A stretch of 11,482 bases of DNA from Odoribacteraceae bacterium (GTDB lineage Bacteria > Bacteroidota > Bacteroidia > Bacteroidales > Marinifilaceae). The stretch covers positions 1 through 11,482 of the forward strand of contig JAITJA010000138.1 of assembly GCA_031279175.1 (NCBI GenBank), read 5' to 3'. This document shows positions 1-6,740 of the stretch, one piece after another. The first letter of the stretch is position 1. Every line of letters begins with the position of its first letter. Made by a program: the position numbers and the translations under genes. Under the pieces are notes generated by a model. The model had not been told where the DNA came from and did no database searches. It saw nothing but the letters and a program-made list of their open reading frames with translations.

Positions 1-1
1 G

Positions 2-106
2 GCCATTGTCACCGTGACAGACGCCATTGTCACCGTGACAGAAGCCATTGTCACCGTGACAGAAGCCATTGTCACCGTGACAGAAGCCATTGTCACCGTG
101 ACGGAC
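2..106. repeat. Tandem array, five copies of a 21-bp unit
   Basis: Five head-to-tail units start at 2, 23, 44, 65 and 86. They are identical over GCCATTGTCACCGTGAC and differ only in the last few bases (ending AGAC, AGAA, AGAA, AGAA, GGAC). Each of the first four contains the 13-bp inverted repeat TGTCACCGTGACA (7-19, 28-40, 49-61, 70-82), and the fifth differs at the last base. Because 21 is a multiple of three, reading frames stay open through it: the plus strand reads AIVTVTE heptads (stop at 122-124) and the minus strand reads MASVTVT heptads. The array runs to the left window edge, so its full length is unknown. Function is not known. Near-identity of the units points to recent slippage or unequal exchange. 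Confidence 0.95.
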
Positions 107-111
107 CCACC

Positions 112-150
112 AAACAACGTGTAGGAAGCATGAAACAACGTGTAGGAAGC
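112..150. repeat. Two-copy 18-bp direct repeat with 21-bp spacing
   Basis: AAACAACGTGTAGGAAGC occurs at 112-129 and 133-150, a start-to-start distance of exactly 21 bases. That is the same period as the adjacent five-copy array. On the minus strand both unit types begin GCTTC and share a CACG core, so this looks like a diverged sub-family of the same array. No function can be assigned. Confidence 0.9.
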
Positions 151-160
151 GGCAATTAGC

Positions 161-194
161 AGCGTGGAATCGAGAGCGAGAGCGTGGAAACGAG
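161..194. repeat. Two-copy 14-bp direct repeat, period 20
   Basis: AGCGTGGAATCGAG (161-174) and AGCGTGGAAACGAG (181-194) differ by one base and start 20 bases apart. They form the outermost, most degenerate tier of the repeat tract. The second copy runs into the left arm of the tRNA terminator hairpin. Confidence 0.8.
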
Positions 195-221
195 AAAAGC
201 CGCGAAACATCGCGACTTTTC
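194..221 (-). terminator. Hairpin terminator of the tRNA
   Basis: In the minus-strand transcript GAAAAGUCGCGA (221-210) pairs with UCGCGGCUUUUC (205-194) around the loop UGUU (209-206). The only imperfection is a G-U wobble, and a short U-rich stretch (TCGTTT) follows. On the plus strand the same position is a C-A mismatch, so the hairpin is better formed in the tRNA direction. It begins two bases after the tRNA discriminator base. The U-tract is short and interrupted, which is the main reservation. Confidence 0.7.
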
Positions 222-222
222 G

Positions 223-296
223 TGGTCCCACTTGGGCTTGAACCAAGGACCCCCTGATTATGAGTCAGGTGCTCTGACCAGCTGAGCTATAGGACC
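223..296 (-). tRNA. tRNA with anticodon CAT (Met, possibly Ile2)
   Basis: The 74-nt minus-strand sequence folds as a standard cloverleaf. The acceptor stem is GGTCCTA with TGGGACC and discriminator A, the D stem is GCTC/GAGC, the anticodon stem is CCTGA/TCAGG around CTCATAA, and the T arm is CTTGG-TTCAAGC-CCAAG. The anticodon CAT lies at 262-260. CCA is not encoded (the genomic continuation is CGA), so the nucleotidyltransferase must add it. It lacks the initiator hallmark of three G-C pairs in the anticodon stem, so it is not tRNA-fMet. Elongator Met is the default reading. A lysidine-modified tRNA-Ile2 cannot be excluded, because pairs 4:69 and 5:68 are both C:G, as in E. coli Ile2. Confidence 0.95.
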
Positions 297-332
297 TCTT
301 GATTAGTAATCTTCAAAACGTATTCGTGACCG

Positions 333-340
333 CGAATGTA
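333..340 (-). promoter_or_regulatory. Candidate -7 element for the tRNA
   Basis: The minus strand reads TACATTCG, one base away from the Bacteroidota -7 consensus TAnnTTTG. It sits 36 bases upstream of the mature tRNA 5' end, leaving room for a short 5' leader. I see no convincing TTG-type -33 element. Confidence 0.4.
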
Positions 341-383
341 GGAGTTTTTTTATTTATCGAGAAGGGAGGCCGGAAAAAAGCTG

Positions 384-391
384 TACTTTCG
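384..391 (+). promoter_or_regulatory. Candidate -7 element for rlmH
   Basis: TACTTTCG matches TAnnTTTG with one mismatch (C for the last T) and ends 17 bases before the rlmH ATG. The divergent tRNA element has the same T-to-C change. No clear -33 box is visible. The region 297-408 otherwise holds no gene. Confidence 0.4.
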
Positions 392-408
392 TTCAAAAGT
401 TTAACGAG

Positions 409-879
409 ATGAAGATATGTTTGCTCATGATCGGGAAGACGACGGCCGCGTACCTGCAAGAAGCCCTTGACGAATACGCGCGGCGGTTAAAATTCTACAT
501 CTCCCTCGAGACGCGCGTCATCCCGGGGATAAAGCGCGCGGGAGGCCTGACGGAGAGCCTGCTGAAAGAGCGCGAGGGCGAGCAGATCCTCTCGCGGGTA
601 GACGAACGGGACACGGTCGTGCTCCTCGACGAGCGCGGCGCGGAATACACGTCGGTAGAATTCTCGGCCTACCTCTCGCGGAAAATCCAGGAAGGTCGAC
701 GGCTCGTCTTCGTGACGGGAGGCGCGTACGGCTTCTCGGATCGCGTCCGGGAGCGGGCGAACGAGCGGCTCTCCTTGTCGCGCATGACCTTCTCCCACCA
801 GATGGCGCGGGTCATCTTCCTCGAGCAACTCTACAGGGCGATGACGATCGCCCGCGGCGAGGCCTATCACCACGAGTAA
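409..879 (+). CDS. rlmH: 23S rRNA (pseudouridine-1915-N3)-methyltransferase RlmH
   Basis: This 156-aa cytosolic protein has the usual full length of RlmH, a SPOUT-class enzyme. The family transfers a methyl group from S-adenosylmethionine to pseudouridine 1915 in helix 69 of 23S rRNA on assembled 70S ribosomes. Visible family signatures are the N-terminal KICLLMIGK strand, the trefoil-knot cofactor loop FVTGGAYGFS (101-110), the LSLSRMTFSHQMAR block (121-134), EQLYRA (139-144) and the C-terminal tail ending YHHE (153-156), where the conserved Tyr and His lie. The start is the first ATG after the stop-rich leader, with a promoter-like element just upstream and only an A-rich sequence instead of a Shine-Dalgarno site. 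The histidine kinase gene begins nine bases after the stop, so the two are probably cotranscribed. Confidence 0.97.
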   Translation: MKICLLMIGKTTAAYLQEALDEYARRLKFYISLETRVIPGIKRAGGLTESLLKEREGEQILSRVDERDTVVLLDERGAEYTSVEFSAYLSRKIQEGRRLVFVTGGAYGFSDRVRERANERLSLSRMTFSHQMARVIFLEQLYRAMTIARGEAYHHE

Positions 880-888
880 TTCCAGGCC

Positions 889-3800
889 ATGAAAAAGATA
901 GTGTTTGTATTATTGCTGGCTACCGCCCTTGTCGCGGTGGCGTCGTTATGGGAATCGATATTCGCGCCGAGTTCAGACCGGCAACGGCTGGAGGCCTTCG
1001 AGCGGGGACTGCATCGCGAGGAACGATGGGCCGACGAGATGCTCGCCGAGCTGCGCGGGGAACGCGAACCACACTGGACGCCATGGAAATTCAAGGAGTT
1101 CTCGCTGCTCTGCTTCAAGGATCGGCAGCTGCTCTACTGGAACAACGAGCGCGTCGGTATCCCCGGCCTCTACGACGCCTTGAACGAGGGCAACGGGGTG
1201 AAGCGGATCAATAACGCGTATTACGACGCGCGGCGACGGTCGGAGGGCAACCTGGATTACTTCGCGTTGATCTTTATCCAGGACGATTACCCGCACGCGA
1301 ACCGCTACGTGAAGAATCACGTCAACCCGGCGCTGGGATCCAGTCGCGTGCACATCCTGGAAAGCGACGCGCCCGGCGGTATCGTCCTCCGCGACCGCCA
1401 CGGCGCGCCGCTCTTCCGCGTGGACGAGGAGGTGGTGGAGGTGGATCGCGGCCCCAACTACCTGGTGCTCGCCCTGTACACCTTCGCGCTCTACCTGCTT
1501 TTCTACGTCTACAAGCTCTTGCTTGCCGGCGCGTCGACGGCGCGGGGGCGATTGACGAGCATGCTCCTGTTCCTGGTCATCTTCTCGCTCATCTGCTGCG
1601 TCACGCGCTACTTCCGGGTGCCCCGGTCGCTCTACGACCTCGCGCTCTACCAGACGCGCCTGACAAGCTGGCGGCTGGCCTGGCCGGTGGGCGACCTGTT
1701 TATCTCGATCTTCTGCGCCGTCCACTTCTTCTACATCACCTTCCAGTACTTCCGGGCCGAATGGGTGTCGGCGCGCCGTCGTTACCTCTTCATGTTCTCG
1801 CTGCTGGCCTTCACGTTCGCGTACATGAACATCCTCGGCTATTCCATCGACTCGTTGATCAGTAACACCCTCATCAGCCTGAACGTCGCCCGCGTCATGC
1901 ACGTGGACGCCTCCTCGATCGTGGCGTTCGTGACGCTGATCATCGGCGCGATGGGATACCTGGTGCTGGTAGGCGGCAGCATCCGCCAGTTCGCCCACCT
2001 CTTCCCGGCGCGGGAGACGATCGTCGGCACGGTGGTGGCGTGGTGCGGCTTCGCGCTGGCCGGCGAGCTGTTCGACCTGCCGGTCGCGTGGCAGGGATGC
2101 CTCTTCGCGCTGCTGCTGCACGGGCTCTTGATCATGAACGCGTACGCGGTGAAGGGCGACGCGCGGAAGATCATCTCCCTCGTGACCATCGTGCTCGTGT
2201 CGATGTATACCACGGGCCTCTCCCGGGCAAGCGAGATGCAACGGGAATGGGTCGTGAGGGCGAATTTTGCCGACGAGATCATCCGCGAACGCGACGAGTC
2301 GTTCGAGGAAAAGCTCGCGGAGGTCGACCAGAAAGTAAGACGCTCCCGCGCGCTGGACTCGCTGGTGCGCGCGGGGGAACACGCGACGGTCACCCGCTTC
2401 CTGCTGGAGCGCCTGACGGATCTTACCGGGTACCACTACGCGGGGCGGGTCAGCTTCTCGTCCGCGGAGTGGGATCGCCTGATCGACTCCGCCGGTATCC
2501 CCGTCGCCGGCACGTCTTTCTATAACATCAACGACTTCGACGGCTTCACGACCTATATCGGGCGTTTCGACTTCCCCCCGGACGATAGCGCGCGGCTCTA
2601 TTTCCGCTTCGACTCGAAGATGGAGAACGATCGCCCCGGGTACCAGCAGATCCTCTCGCGAGAACCGGCGCGACCGGTGTCGAGCATGTACCCCTACTCG
2701 TACGCCAAGTACCGGGACGGGCGCCTGCTCTACTCCCACGGGGATTATAATTACGAGCGCACGCTGCCGCTCCCCGACGGGGAGTACTCGCGCGTGCAGG
2801 CGACCGACTTGAACGGTTACACGCACATGATCGTCCCCGTCGGGGAGTCCGGACACTTCATCATCAGCCTCGGGAAGGGCTTCTTCGCGCCGTATAGCCT
2901 GAATATCCTCTACGCGATCCTCGTCTGCCTCCTCTTTTCCTCCTACGGCATCTTCTTCCAGGCCGGGCGACGGGAATGGCGACGGCGCGACGCGAGTTTC
3001 GCGAGACGTATCCGCGATAATATCCTCGTGCTCGTGTGCGGGCTGATGCTGGTCACGACCTGGTTGAGCATCATGACCATCTCCGCCGGATACGAACGAC
3101 GACGATCACAGGAATTGCTCACCTTCTCGAAGATTATTAACCGCGAGCTGGAACAACACGAGCAGGTGGAGGCCGCCCTCTGGCCCGGTATCACGAGGGA
3201 ACTGGAACGCGTCGCCAACGTGATACAGGTGGACGTGAATATCTATTCCACGAGCGGGGAGCTCGTCGCCACGTCCCTGCCGCTGGTCTTCGAGAGGGGG
3301 CTGGACGGGATGCTCCTGAACCCGGAAGCACACCGCCGCGTGACGCGGGAACACGCGAATAGTTTCGTGCAGGAGGAACGCGTCGGCGAGCTGTCGTACA
3401 TGGCCGTCTACATGCCGCTGGAACTGGAAAACGGGAAGCGCTACGTGCTGAGTATCCCCTACTTCTCGAAGAGCGACGAGCTGAACAGGGAAATCTTTTT
3501 CCTCGTGATCATCTCCGTCAACGTGGCGATCATTGTCATCATCCTTACCCTCTTCCTCTCTCACGTGGTGGCCGGGCGAATGGTCAAACCACTGCGAATG
3601 GTCAACGAGAAACTGCGCCGGACGCGCCTCGGGGGGAAGAACGAGCGGATCGTCTATAACAAGCAGGACGAGGTGGGAGCGCTCGTCAAGGAGTATAACG
3701 ATATGGTCGATAAACTCGAGGAGAGCGCCCGAAAACTCTCGCGCGCGGAACGAGAGGCCGCCTGGCAAAAAATGGCCCGGCAAGTGGCACACGAGATCAA

Positions 3801-4419
3801 GAACCCGCTGACGCCGATGAAGCTGAATATCCAGTTCCTCCAGCGCGCCATGAGGGAAAATAACGTGGAACACGCCCGCGCCCGCTTCGAGGATCTCTCG
3901 TCCGTCCTGATCGAGCAGATCGATCACATGGCCGCGATCGCTACCGCGTTTGCCGACTTCGCGAAGGTCTCCGTGGCCACCAACGAGTGGTTTAATTTTA
4001 GCGAGCGGGTCGAGGGATGCGCCCGGCTTTTCGCTAACGAGGCGAGAATGGTGGTGAATGTCGAACCGGGAATCTTCCTCTTCGGCGACAAGGAGCAGGT
4101 GCACCGCGTGCTGGTGAACTTGCTGAAGAACGCGGAACAGAGTATCCCCGAGGGACGACCAGGCATGATCTCTGTCACGCTGGCGCGCCGCGCCGGGCAA
4201 ATCATCCTCGAGATCCAGGATAACGGCTCCGGGATCCCGGAGGAGGCGCGAGAACGTGTCGCCGAACCAAATTTCACGACGAAGTCCGGGGGAATGGGCC
4301 TCGGACTACCCATCTCTTACCGGATCGTCGAGAGCATGGGCGGGACAATCCATTTCGAAACGGAAGTGAACGTCGGCACGACCTTTATCGTCGCCTTCAA
4401 GGAGATGAATAGGGAGTGA
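889..4419 (+). CDS. Large NtrY-like multi-pass sensor histidine kinase
   Basis: This 1176-aa inner-membrane sensor kinase should autophosphorylate on histidine and pass the phosphate to an unidentified response regulator. From hydrophobicity I read one membrane helix at 3-21, an extracytoplasmic region to about 190, about eight helices at 191-443, a second extracytoplasmic region 445-668, helices 669-693 and 710-733 around an Arg-rich cytoplasmic loop, a third extracytoplasmic region 734-868, and a last helix 869-892. HAMP follows (about 893-945, with KPL at 900-902 and DEVGAL from 927). The HisKA phosphoacceptor is H968 in QVAHEIKNPLTP. The ATPase domain has the N-box N1077/N1081, G1 box DNGSG (D1111) and GMGLGLP (G1137, G1139). 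The kinase core resembles NtrY-type kinases, but the input half is much larger and I do not recognise its domains. All catalytic motifs are intact. No response regulator is adjacent. The start is the only ATG in context after rlmH and gives MKK plus a hydrophobic helix. Confidence 0.93.
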   Translation: MKKIVFVLLLATALVAVASLWESIFAPSSDRQRLEAFERGLHREERWADEMLAELRGEREPHWTPWKFKEFSLLCFKDRQLLYWNNERVGIPGLYDALNEGNGVKRINNAYYDARRRSEGNLDYFALIFIQDDYPHANRYVKNHVNPALGSSRVHILESDAPGGIVLRDRHGAPLFRVDEEVVEVDRGPNYLVLALYTFALYLLFYVYKLLLAGASTARGRLTSMLLFLVIFSLICCVTRYFRVPRSLYDLALYQTRLTSWRLAWPVGDLFISIFCAVHFFYITFQYFRAEWVSARRRYLFMFSLLAFTFAYMNILGYSIDSLISNTLISLNVARVMHVDASSIVAFVTLIIGAMGYLVLVGGSIRQFAHLFPARETIVGTVVAWCGFALAGELFDLPVAWQGCLFALLLHGLLIMNAYAVKGDARKIISLVTIVLVSMYTTGLSRASEMQREWVVRANFADEIIRERDESFEEKLAEVDQKVRRSRALDSLVRAGEHATVTRFLLERLTDLTGYHYAGRVSFSSAEWDRLIDSAGIPVAGTSFYNINDFDGFTTYIGRFDFPPDDSARLYFRFDSKMENDRPGYQQILSREPARPVSSMYPYSYAKYRDGRLLYSHGDYNYERTLPLPDGEYSRVQATDLNGYTHMIVPVGESGHFIISLGKGFFAPYSLNILYAILVCLLFSSYGIFFQAGRREWRRRDASFARRIRDNILVLVCGLMLVTTWLSIMTISAGYERRRSQELLTFSKIINRELEQHEQVEAALWPGITRELERVANVIQVDVNIYSTSGELVATSLPLVFERGLDGMLLNPEAHRRVTREHANSFVQEERVGELSYMAVYMPLELENGKRYVLSIPYFSKSDELNREIFFLVIISVNVAIIVIILTLFLSHVVAGRMVKPLRMVNEKLRRTRLGGKNERIVYNKQDEVGALVKEYNDMVDKLEESARKLSRAEREAAWQKMARQVAHEIKNPLTPMKLNIQFLQRAMRENNVEHARARFEDLSSVLIEQIDHMAAIATAFADFAKVSVATNEWFNFSERVEGCARLFANEARMVVNVEPGIFLFGDKEQVHRVLVNLLKNAEQSIPEGRPGMISVTLARRAGQIILEIQDNGSGIPEEARERVAEPNFTTKSGGMGLGLPISYRIVESMGGTIHFETEVNVGTTFIVAFKEMNRE

Positions 4420-4476
4420 AGCCCCGCGGGTGTTTTCGTAATAGATGGAGTTTCTTGTAATTTTCTCTCGCGATGG

Positions 4477-4508
4477 CCGCTGAAAGACATGCGTCTTTTC
4501 GCGGTTTT
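4477..4508 (+). terminator. Terminator after the rlmH-kinase unit
   Basis: CCGC-TG-AAAGAC (4477-4488) pairs with GTCTTT-TC-GCGG (4493-4504), with loop ATGC and a 2x2 internal mismatch. TTTT follows at 4505-4508. It lies 58 bases after the kinase stop in the convergent gap 4420-4556. In the minus direction the same stem has no T-run, so it serves mainly the plus strand. I found no separate clear terminator for waaA in this gap. Confidence 0.6.
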
Positions 4509-4556
4509 CGGGCGAGAATTTTCGCTTCTTTCGAGTGGAAGGTAACGGTTTTTATC

Positions 4557-5792
4557 TCACGTCTCTCGGAAGATCGCGTTGAAAGCCCTGTCCGCGGCCC
4601 CGGCGTTTTCTCGCACGAACATGCCAGCTTCCTTTCCCGCGCGGGCGGCGAGCGCCGGGTTGTCGAGCAACTCGCGCATCTTCTGTTCGAGTCGCGCGGC
4701 GTCGCGTACCGGGAACGCGCAACCGCGGCGCGTCATCTCGACGGCCTCGCCGAACTTCCGGTACGCGGGGCCGAAGAGTACCGGGATGCCGTATGTTGCC
4801 GCCTCGAGCGTGTTATGTATCCCGCGACCGAAGCCGCCACCGATGTAGGCCACCGTCGCGTAGCGGTACGCGGAGGAGAGCAGGCCCACGCGGTCGATGA
4901 TCAACACGCGGCAGGTGGTCTCGTCGATGACCTCGTCGGAGAAACGCGCCACGCCCTCCCCGAGACGGGCGACCAGCGCGCGGACACGCTCCTCGTCGAC
5001 CTCGTGGGGGACGATGACCCAGCGGCACGTCTCGCCGCGCGCCCGGATGCAGCGGGAGAGGACGCGCTCGTCGGCAGGCCACGTGCTCCCGCAGACCACC
5101 AGCGGGGCGTCTCCCCGGAAGCGCTCCACCCGGTCGATCGCGCGGGCCTGCCCGGCAATGGTCAGCACCCGGTCGAAGCGCGTGTCGCCCGTCACCTCCA
5201 CGCGCGTCGCGCCGACGGAACGCAGGAGGCGCGCCGACGCGTCGTCTTGCACGAGAATTTTCTCGAAGAAGCCGAGCATCCGGCGATGTAGCGCGCCCCA
5301 GGGACGGAAAAAGGGCTGCCCCGGACGGAAACGCGCCGAGAGCAGGTAGGTGGGGACGCCCGCGTCACGGAGCGCGTGCAGGTAATGATACCAGAACTCG
5401 TATTTCACGAACACGACGACGTCAGGACGGATCGCGCGGAGAAAACGACGGGCATTCCGACGCGACTCCGGCGGGAGGTAGAAGGCAGCGTCGATACTCG
5501 CGTGGCGCGCCCGGGCCTCGTGGCCAGACGGGGAGAAGAAGGTCACGACGATCCGCGTGCCCGGCTCTCGTTCCCGCGTGAGCTCGATCAGCGGCAATCC
5601 CTGCTCGAACTCGCCCAGCGAGGCAACGTGAAACCACGCCAACCGTCCCTCGCCGCGCTCGAAGGCATCGATTTGCTTCCAGAGGTTTTTCCTGCCGTCG
5701 ACCCACGCCGCGGCTTTCGCGTGGAAAGGGGCGAGGGCGCGTATCGCCGCGTGATAGCAGGCGATGCAGGTAGTGTATAAAAAAACAAACAT
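4557..5792 (-). CDS. waaA: 3-deoxy-D-manno-octulosonic acid (Kdo) transferase
   Basis: This 411-aa inner-membrane-anchored glycosyltransferase should move Kdo from CMP-Kdo to the lipid A precursor (lipid IVA) on the cytoplasmic face. Visible are an N-terminal hydrophobic anchor (about 1-25), the Kdo-transferase motif WFHVASLGEFEQ with the catalytic-type Glu at 61, KYEFWYHYL (130-138), LSARFRPGQPFFR (151-163), the Rossmann-type GSTW (235-238), VPHEVDEERV (261-270), and the nucleotide-sugar-binding block GGGFGRGIHNTLEAATYGIPVLFGP (H326, N327, E330). Length and motif order are typical. The start ATG at 5792 has AGAGG about seven bases upstream, one of the few Shine-Dalgarno-like sites here. The 51-base gap to the upstream transporter contains a candidate -7 element, so it may be read both with PAP2-DMT and from its own promoter. 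Mono- versus bifunctionality cannot be told from sequence. Confidence 0.96.
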   Translation of the reverse strand: MFVFLYTTCIACYHAAIRALAPFHAKAAAWVDGRKNLWKQIDAFERGEGRLAWFHVASLGEFEQGLPLIELTREREPGTRIVVTFFSPSGHEARARHASIDAAFYLPPESRRNARRFLRAIRPDVVVFVKYEFWYHYLHALRDAGVPTYLLSARFRPGQPFFRPWGALHRRMLGFFEKILVQDDASARLLRSVGATRVEVTGDTRFDRVLTIAGQARAIDRVERFRGDAPLVVCGSTWPADERVLSRCIRARGETCRWVIVPHEVDEERVRALVARLGEGVARFSDEVIDETTCRVLIIDRVGLLSSAYRYATVAYIGGGFGRGIHNTLEAATYGIPVLFGPAYRKFGEAVEMTRRGCAFPVRDAARLEQKMRELLDNPALAARAGKEAGMFVRENAGAADRAFNAIFRET

Positions 5793-5811
5793 GTGTATCC
5801 TCTTTTGGCTG

Positions 5812-5819
5812 TAAAGGTA
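5812..5819 (-). promoter_or_regulatory. Candidate -7 element for waaA
   Basis: The minus strand reads TACCTTTA, one mismatch from TAnnTTTG, ending 19 bases before the waaA ATG. It lies in the 51-base gap after the transporter gene, suggesting an internal promoter. No -33 element is evident. Confidence 0.35.
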
Positions 5820-5843
5820 GTGATAAAATCGGGACGCGCGGGA

Positions 5844-6740
5844 TCAGGAGCGCTCTCTCCCGGGCTGTCGCTCGCCAAGGTAAACGCCGGCGAGGATCAG
5901 GAGCGCCCCGGCGATGGCAAGCGGCGTGACGCGCTCGGAAAGGACGATGGCGGAGGTGACGAGCGTGACGACGGGGTTGAGATAGATGTAATTGCTGGCG
6001 CGGGTGGCCCCCAGTTGCTTGATCGCGCGATTCCAGAGAATGTAGCAGGCAAACGAGGCAAGTACCCCGAGAAAGAGCAGGTTCCATAGCACGGGAGCGG
6101 AGAGGAGTACCGGGAGACCGGCGCGCTCCGGCACGAAACAGAAGAAGGGGAGCAACGTGAGCAGGCCGTAGAAGAAGACCTTGCGGGTAATGAAAAGCGT
6201 CGAGTAGCGGTTGTCGAGACGACGGGCGATCACCGTGTAGCATCCCCACGAGAGGGCCGCGGCAAGGCTTAGTATATCGCCGACGAGATCGAGTTGTAGC
6301 ACGATCCGCCCGTTAAAGACGACGACAATAACGCCCGTCATGGCAATGATAGACCCCCACCAGTGCAGCGGTTTGAGGCGCTCGCGGAGGAAGGCGCGGG
6401 CAAGGAGGGCGGTGAAGAGTGGGGCCGTGCAGACGAGGATCGCGACGTGAGAAGCCAGGGTGTGCCCGAGCGCCGCGTTTTCGGTGATGAAGTAAAACGA
6501 GCCCCCGGTAACGCCGAGAGCGACAAAGAGTAGCTCGTCGCGGGGATTTCGCGCCCGTTCTCCCCGCGGTGCAAACGGGAGGATGAGCGCGTAGGCAATC
6601 AGGAAGCGATAGAGCATGATCCCGCCGGGGGTGAGGCCGTGATCAAGGAGGATCTTCGTGGAGACGAAGGTCGCGCCCCAGACGATGGCGGTCGCGAGGG
6701 CCATGAGGTGCGCGAGCGTGTTCGAGCGTCCGGCCATCAT
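5844..6740 (-). CDS. EamA/DMT-family membrane transporter
   Basis: This 298-aa integral inner-membrane protein has the ten-helix, two-repeat layout of the drug/metabolite transporter superfamily. The first EamA repeat covers about 11-143 (AIVWGATFVSTKILLD near the start, then MLYRF, then the APLFTALLARAFLRERL segment at 106-122). The second covers about 152-290 (LSWGCYTVIARRL, later YIYLNPVVTLVTSAIVLSER and a final helix ALLILAGVYLGE). Family members export metabolites, amino acids or lipid-linked groups, and the substrate here cannot be read from sequence. Its ATG overlaps the PAP2 stop in an ATGA tetranucleotide, so the two are translationally coupled, and waaA follows 51 bases downstream. 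That context makes an envelope-related substrate plausible but unproven. The first of two consecutive ATGs is chosen because it makes the overlap. Confidence 0.92.
   Translation of the reverse strand: MMAGRSNTLAHLMALATAIVWGATFVSTKILLDHGLTPGGIMLYRFLIAYALILPFAPRGERARNPRDELLFVALGVTGGSFYFITENAALGHTLASHVAILVCTAPLFTALLARAFLRERLKPLHWWGSIIAMTGVIVVVFNGRIVLQLDLVGDILSLAAALSWGCYTVIARRLDNRYSTLFITRKVFFYGLLTLLPFFCFVPERAGLPVLLSAPVLWNLLFLGVLASFACYILWNRAIKQLGATRASNYIYLNPVVTLVTSAIVLSERVTPLAIAGALLILAGVYLGERQPGRERS

Larger units (their letters stand above)
1..210 (-). other. Open minus-strand frame through the repeats (probably not a gene)
   Basis: An ATG at 210-208 opens a frame of at least 70 codons that leaves the window on the left. 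It passes from a non-repetitive start (MFRGFSRFHALALDS) through two SYTLF-containing heptads into SVTVTMA heptads. The ATG lies in the loop of the hairpin that appears to terminate the tRNA 12 bases upstream. No ribosome binding site or separate promoter is visible, and a 21-bp repeat stays open by arithmetic. A real repeat protein is possible but I consider it unlikely. Confidence 0.15.

Noticed and set aside
2..106. CRISPR array
   Set aside because: The units are contiguous and near-identical with no unique spacers, and no cas gene is present.
2..124. Plus-strand open frame reading AIVTVTE heptads and ending at TAG 122-124, as the C-terminus of a gene to the left
   Set aside because: The 21-bp period keeps frames open without selection, and the opposite strand is equally open. 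Nothing non-repetitive supports it inside the window.
973..2856. A 627-codon open frame antisense to the histidine kinase, and a 364-codon one at 3106-4200
   Set aside because: Their translations are Arg/Val/Glu/His-rich without domain motifs, and they mirror the GC-rich codon use of the kinase gene, whose motifs are intact. They are shadow frames.
4496..4525. Repeated TTTTCG motifs in the convergent gap after the kinase gene
   Set aside because: They are short, irregularly spaced and partly explained by the terminator stem. No clear array or site.
5775..5790. HIV-like slippery heptamer T-TTT-TTA in codons 3-5 of waaA (A7 run on the plus strand)
   Set aside because: The phase fits a -1 slippery site, but it is five codons into an intact enzyme, with no downstream stimulator or alternative product that would make sense. 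Most likely it just encodes a hydrophobic anchor.
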